The notes under the pieces: model-generated
What the model was told of the DNA's origin: nothing
What the model saw: the letters and a program-made list of their open reading frames with translations, nothing else
Databases searched by the model: none
From: Spirochaetota bacterium
GTDB lineage: Bacteria > Spirochaetota > UBA4802 > JAFGJZ01
Assembly: GCA_023396615.1 (NCBI GenBank)
Contig: JAEWVM010000063.1
Coordinates: forward strand, 1-9,276
Length of the DNA stretch: 9,276 bases
Reading direction: 5' to 3'
Translations under genes and position numbers: made by a program
Part shown: one piece after another, positions 6,177 to 9,276 of the stretch
Layout: every line of letters begins with the position of its first letter
How positions within the stretch are numbered: the stretch's first letter is position 1

Positions 6177-7874
6177 CTAATAAGGCAGACTGTCAATTCT
6201 GCAGTCTTCGTTTAATAGGGATGAAAGCCAGATGTAATACGCTACATGAGGACTCCAGTATTCCGTTGTTCTCCAGTCCATGGTATTGTTCATATCCATG
6301 AAAGGCATGTCGTCTTCTTCTCCGGCGATTCCGTTCATGACGCCGCCGATTATAAGTCCTAGAAAACGTGAATGAGGATAAGGATTGTTTACTCCTTCGC
6401 CGGTCATCATGCAGGTGTTGATAGGGTTGAATCCCATGACCCATTCAAGCTGGTTTTTCGCATGTGTTTTATATTCGTCCTTGTTAAGAATTTCTGCAGA
6501 AAGAAAGAGCCCGACAGCATTTGAAAGAAGATGGCTGTTTAGGCCGAAAGCGCATTTTCCTACAACTTCGGCAAAAAAGCGGTACGAGAGTTCTCCTTCG
6601 AGTTTGCGGTATACTTCGCCTTCTATTGTTTTGGAATAAATGCCGTAAGGTATAATTCCAAAAGGTGATTTTTGCATTAATGGAATCATGTAACTGCCGC
6701 AGTAAAGTTCAATAGCAGTTTTCACTTCTTCCTTGAGCTTTGATTGCTTCAGGTATTTGAATGTTTCTGCGAGCGCGATGAGGGGAACTCCTCCATCTCT
6801 CGGATTTCTGAAGAAATCATTTTTTGAAGTGTCTGCGTAAAAGAATCCGCGCAGATTTTTCTGACCGAATTTAAATTCGTTTTCCTGAAGAGAAAGTAGA
6901 AGTTTTGTTTTGCTTTCGAGTTCGGAAAGAATTTTATCATCGCCGGTTGACGAGTAGAGTTCTTTCAGTGCGAGAACTGCCCAAGATATTTCTTCGCATT
7001 TGCTTAAGTCTTTGGTAAGTGCATAACCGTAAGTTTTTAGTGCGGCTTTTTTGCAGATGTCCGAATAATACGGATCGCTTTCAGCAAATGTGAGTGCATT
7101 CATAGATTCGAAGTAAATAAATTCCCACTGCACGACACCGTCATACATTGTATTGATATGTCTGTCGTCTCCGTCTCCGATTATATTTTTTGTCCACCGG
7201 TTGTCGGAATTATCGCCTTCGACTCCGCCGGCAACATCGTGGTATACCAGACCGGATTCGCTCTGAGCTTTTAGAAAATACTGGTTGCCCCATTTGAGTT
7301 CACTTGGAATATCGCCGTGAGCAGGGTCGAAAACTCTCCAGTCGGGATTTCCGATACGTTTGAGATGGTTTAGGGCGATTCCGAGCATCATTGTGTGGGC
7401 TGTCCATTTGCGTAAATCTCCCGCGTCGTGCCAGCCTCCGACTGTGTCGCAGTATTTATTTGTGTCGCGGAATACCGCGTCATCGAGATGGCACGGACCG
7501 TGATAGAAGGGCACATGATCGCCGCATCTCTGAGCATGGATATAGTCGAAAGGCTTGCGTATTGTCCGTCCGTAAATATCTTCTCTGATTTGAAAAGGTA
7601 CTGAATTATATTTGTTGTTGAGCGAAATGAGATAGATTCCGGGAGTTTTGAGTTCTGAAAAATCTGCAATAGCATACTTCCCCCATGGATAATCATTCTT
7701 TTCAAGTTTACCTGTAAAAATGACGGTGTTGGGTTTTGTGTTGGGACCGATTTCATTGTATCCCATTTCTGTGAGATTTATTACGCTGAATGAGTCGAAT
7801 TCTTCATCTCCCCAGATGACGGCTTTCTTTTCAGATTTTGGTTTGAAGCCGAGATGGTTCACTGATATTTTCAT
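6177..7874 (-). CDS. Glycoside hydrolase family 9 enzyme, cytoplasmic cellodextrinase-like
   Basis: Protein of 565 aa. Residues 1-97 are an Ig-like CelD_N domain (VNHLGF, ADFSELKTPGIYLISL, then SVPFQI). The GH9 (alpha/alpha)6 barrel follows from about 105. QRCGDH (115-120) and GGWHDAGD (146-153) carry the Asp pair (Asp150, Asp153) that activates water in this inverting family. QLEWVMGFNP (475-484) and NPYPHSR (497-503) are typical GH9 C-terminal motifs. The proton-donor Glu is best assigned to Glu538 in RTTEYWSPH, although its surroundings differ from the usual NE context. There is no signal peptide, as in the cellodextrinase Ced1 of Butyrivibrio, so it probably trims imported cello-oligosaccharides or other beta-glucan fragments in the cytoplasm. 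GGGAGG at 7886-7881 sits 6 nt before the ATG. It is divergent from the GH5 gene and shares its control region. The family is certain; the substrate is not. Confidence 0.92.
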   Translation of the reverse strand: MKISVNHLGFKPKSEKKAVIWGDEEFDSFSVINLTEMGYNEIGPNTKPNTVIFTGKLEKNDYPWGKYAIADFSELKTPGIYLISLNNKYNSVPFQIREDIYGRTIRKPFDYIHAQRCGDHVPFYHGPCHLDDAVFRDTNKYCDTVGGWHDAGDLRKWTAHTMMLGIALNHLKRIGNPDWRVFDPAHGDIPSELKWGNQYFLKAQSESGLVYHDVAGGVEGDNSDNRWTKNIIGDGDDRHINTMYDGVVQWEFIYFESMNALTFAESDPYYSDICKKAALKTYGYALTKDLSKCEEISWAVLALKELYSSTGDDKILSELESKTKLLLSLQENEFKFGQKNLRGFFYADTSKNDFFRNPRDGGVPLIALAETFKYLKQSKLKEEVKTAIELYCGSYMIPLMQKSPFGIIPYGIYSKTIEGEVYRKLEGELSYRFFAEVVGKCAFGLNSHLLSNAVGLFLSAEILNKDEYKTHAKNQLEWVMGFNPINTCMMTGEGVNNPYPHSRFLGLIIGGVMNGIAGEEDDMPFMDMNNTMDWRTTEYWSPHVAYYIWLSSLLNEDCRIDSLPY

Positions 7875-7910
7875 TTTTTTCCTCCCTTTGCGTACACTAT
7901 ATATTTATTG

Positions 7911-7939
7911 TTGACGATTATATGCAGTCGGCATAATTT
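7911..7939 (+). promoter_or_regulatory. Candidate promoter of the GH5 gene, overlapping the opposed GH9 promoter
   Basis: TTGACG (7911-7916) can pair with TAATTT (7934-7939, 17-nt spacing) or with CATAAT (7932-7937, 15 nt; 18 nt if TTGTTG at 7908 is the -35). Either choice puts the start at about 7944-7947, at the edge of the palindrome. Weaker than the GH9 promoter, so the exact hexamers are uncertain. Confidence 0.5.
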
Positions 7940-7944
7940 GTCAA
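7917..7944 (-). promoter_or_regulatory. Near-consensus promoter of the GH9 gene
   Basis: On the minus strand TTGACA (7944-7939) is followed after 16 nt by a perfect TATAAT (7922-7917). The predicted transcription start is near 7910, giving a leader of about 35 nt. The -35 touches the palindrome at 7945-7956. Confidence 0.8.
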
Positions 7945-7956
7945 GCAAACGTTTGC
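7945..7956. promoter_or_regulatory. LacI/GalR-family operator palindrome
   Basis: GCAAACGTTTGC is a perfect 12-bp palindrome with a central CpG, the layout of LacI-family operators; it equals the core of the E. coli PurR box. It directly adjoins the GH9 -35 and covers the likely start of GH5 transcription, so one bound repressor could shut both genes. The cognate regulator is not in the window. Confidence 0.7.
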
Positions 7957-7975
7957 GCAATCGTAAAAATATTTT

Positions 7976-7980
7976 GGGGG
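7976..7980 (+). promoter_or_regulatory. Ribosome binding site of the GH5 gene
   Basis: GGGGG lies 5 nt before ATG 7986. It fixes the start there rather than at an in-frame TTG at 7908, which lies inside the promoter region. Confidence 0.6.
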
Positions 7981-7985
7981 TAAAT

Positions 7986-9032
7986 ATGAAAAACTATATG
8001 AACGGACTTAATGTAGGCGGGTGGATTTCACAGTACTTCAATAAAGGATATGAACACTTTGATTCATTTATTGTCGAGAAGGATTTTGAAAAAATAGCTT
8101 CATGGGGCTTCGACCATATCAGACTTCCTTTTGATTATGAAATTCTTGAAAATAAGGATAATCCTTTTGTGTTTAATGAAAGGGCATTCAAGTATCTCGA
8201 TAATGCGGTTCTTTGGTCAAAAAAATACGGCATATCTCTTTTATTGGATATGCATTCCGCTCCCGGATTCAGTTTCGGAAGCTACGAAGTCAGCACTCTT
8301 TTTAAAAACAGATCTCAGCAGGAAATTTATATAAAACTTTGGGAGACAATAGCTCTGAGATATAAAAACGAAAAACATATCGCTTTTGATCTTTTGAATG
8401 AGTTGGTTCTTCCTTCTCCTGAACCATGGAATAAACTTGTACGTGAATGTATCTCGTCTATCAGAAAAATAGATACCGAACGTCTATTGATTTTCGGCGG
8501 AATAAATTATAATTCAATTTTCACTCTGAAAGATATTGAAGTTCAGGGTGATGAAAACATCGCTTATACTTTTCATTTTTATGAACCGATAATTTTCACT
8601 CATCAAAAAGCGGTATGGATGCCATTTCTTGTTCATTATAATCAGACACTGAATTATCCCGGAACATTTGATAATCTTGATAAACTGGTATCAGATGTAA
8701 AAGACGGAAAAATAGGAGATATAGAGCAGTTTGATGTAAAAAGATATCTTACGAAGGAGCTCGATATTTCACTAATGATTGAAGACATTCAGCCGGCAAT
8801 TGATTTTATCAATAAAACCGGAAAGAAACTTTATTGCGGTGAATTCGGTGTAATCGAATCGACTCCGATGAGAAGCCGTATCAACTGGTGCCGTGATGCC
8901 GTTTCGCTTTTTGACAGGTATAAAATCGGACGTTCATACTGGACATATAAGGGAATGGACTTCGGTCTTCTTGACAGAAAAGGAAATCTTATCAGTGAAG
9001 ATCTGGTAAAGGTTCTGGCCGGAAGAAGATAA
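7986..9032 (+). CDS. Glycoside hydrolase family 5 endo-beta-1,4-glucanase, CelC-like
   Basis: Protein of 348 aa that should hydrolyse beta-1,4-glucosidic bonds in glucans or cello-oligosaccharides by the retaining GH5 mechanism. It fits Clostridium thermocellum CelC (343 aa) over the whole length as I remember that sequence: GLNVGGWISQY (7-17), GFDHIRLPFDY (41-51), DMHSAPG (88-94), IAFDLLNE (132-139), FHFYEP (196-201), LNYPG (222-226), KLYCGEFGVI (281-290) and a C-terminal WTYKGMDFG. The acid/base is Glu139 and the nucleophile Glu286; His90 and His197-Tyr199 line the site. There is no signal peptide, carbohydrate-binding module or dockerin, so it is probably cytoplasmic, acting with the divergent GH9 enzyme. 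Expression is probably set by the operator at 7945-7956. The gene is intact and ends before a hairpin at 9040. Confidence 0.93.
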   Translation: MKNYMNGLNVGGWISQYFNKGYEHFDSFIVEKDFEKIASWGFDHIRLPFDYEILENKDNPFVFNERAFKYLDNAVLWSKKYGISLLLDMHSAPGFSFGSYEVSTLFKNRSQQEIYIKLWETIALRYKNEKHIAFDLLNELVLPSPEPWNKLVRECISSIRKIDTERLLIFGGINYNSIFTLKDIEVQGDENIAYTFHFYEPIIFTHQKAVWMPFLVHYNQTLNYPGTFDNLDKLVSDVKDGKIGDIEQFDVKRYLTKELDISLMIEDIQPAIDFINKTGKKLYCGEFGVIESTPMRSRINWCRDAVSLFDRYKIGRSYWTYKGMDFGLLDRKGNLISEDLVKVLAGRR

Positions 9033-9039
9033 AGTATTT

Positions 9040-9055
9040 ACCGGCTTATGCCGGT
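9040..9055 (+). terminator. Hairpin terminator after the GH5 gene
   Basis: ACCGGC (9040-9045), loop TTAT, GCCGGT (9050-9055), 7 nt after the GH5 stop. Two G-U pairs could extend the stem. The tail GGACTTCCTTTTG is moderately T-rich, so it is a plausible but not ideal intrinsic terminator. Confidence 0.6.
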
Positions 9056-9110
9056 GGACTTCCTTTTGCAGTAAATAAAAAATTTTCTTTTCCGTTTACG
9101 TATTAACTAT

Positions 9111-9276
9111 GTGTACATATCTGCAAAAAATCATCAGACAAGATCTTATCTCCCCGGACTTGAAAGAATAAATACGTATAAGTCTCTCTGGCTAAAGCAT
9201 TGGGGTGAATTCGGCCGCGTTTATCAGCTTAAATATGAAACTGTTTTCGGTGTAATCACCGAAGAAAAAATCCTGT
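9111..9276 (+). CDS. Possible partial gene running off the end
   Basis: One frame stays open from 9075 to the end of the window (67 codons), while other frames are closed within about 30 codons where I checked. The only usual start is GTG 9111, with no Shine-Dalgarno and no clear promoter. The reading begins VYISAKNHQTRSYLPGLER and includes WLKHWGEFGRVYQLKYETVF, which looks protein-like in composition. I do not recognise a family. It may be a gene start, a decayed gene fragment or a chance open frame; the downstream sequence is needed. Confidence 0.3.
   Translation, partial: MYISAKNHQTRSYLPGLERINTYKSLWLKHWGEFGRVYQLKYETVFGVITEEKIL

Noticed and set aside
7388..7756. Minus-strand open frame of 122 codons within the GH9 gene
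   Set aside because: It is in another frame of the same strand as the GH9 coding sequence, whose catalytic GGWHDAGD motif lies in this stretch. The alternative translation has no domain signal.
7945..7956. CcpA cre site or PurR box
   Set aside because: The core equals the PurR box, but the downstream genes are glycoside hydrolases and CcpA is a Firmicutes regulator. A sugar-responsive LacI-family repressor fits better, though the regulator's identity is not shown.
1..9276. tRNA, rRNA, CRISPR array, insertion sequence or phage genes
   Set aside because: I saw no tandem spaced repeats, no tRNA-like cloverleaf sequence, no terminal inverted repeats flanking a transposase and no recognisable phage or transposase protein.

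Overview
The window reads as chromosomal DNA from a moderately AT-rich, diderm (Gram-negative-type) bacterium. Evidence for an outer membrane is a lipoprotein with a clean lipobox, a predicted outer-membrane beta-barrel of the DUF3187 type and several exported proteins. Promoters of the TTGACA/TATAAT type and Shine-Dalgarno sites are easy to find, which argues against Bacteroidota. The plant/trypanosome-type phosphofructokinase and an intracellular CelC-like glucanase would suit a saccharolytic spirochaete or a similar fermentative phylum. That placement is inference; no rRNA or other marker gene is present.

Layout. (1) 1-1943, plus strand: the 3' end of a gene encoding a fibronectin-III-like plus TPR protein, then after 8 bp a membrane-anchored TPR protein with an acidic tail. 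(2) 1953-1975: a perfect 10-bp hairpin, then at 1988 a DUF3187 outer-membrane protein. (3) 4285-2978, minus strand: 6-phosphofructokinase, whose stop codon directly abuts the stop of the DUF3187 gene (palindrome TGATCA). (4) 6013-4401, minus strand: a two-gene operon joined by a TAATG overlap, encoding a small lipoprotein and an exported TolB/CsgG-like protein that seems to contain duplicated copies of the same fold. (5) 7874-6177, minus strand: a GH9 glycoside hydrolase followed by a strong intrinsic terminator. (6) 7986-9032, plus strand: a GH5 endoglucanase closely resembling Clostridium thermocellum CelC. (7) 9033-9276: a terminator hairpin and an open frame of uncertain status that runs off the end.

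The most coherent system is the divergent GH9/GH5 pair. Neither enzyme has a signal peptide, so both probably act in the cytoplasm on imported beta-glucan or cello-oligosaccharides. Their 111-bp shared control region has overlapping, opposed promoters and a perfect 12-bp palindrome GCAAACGTTTGC of the LacI/GalR operator type. This recalls celC control by the LacI-family repressor GlyR3 in C. thermocellum. Released sugars would enter glycolysis, to which the phosphofructokinase in the window belongs, although nothing here shows co-regulation.

The remaining genes (TPR proteins, DUF3187 barrel, lipoprotein operon) look like cell-envelope functions of unknown detail.
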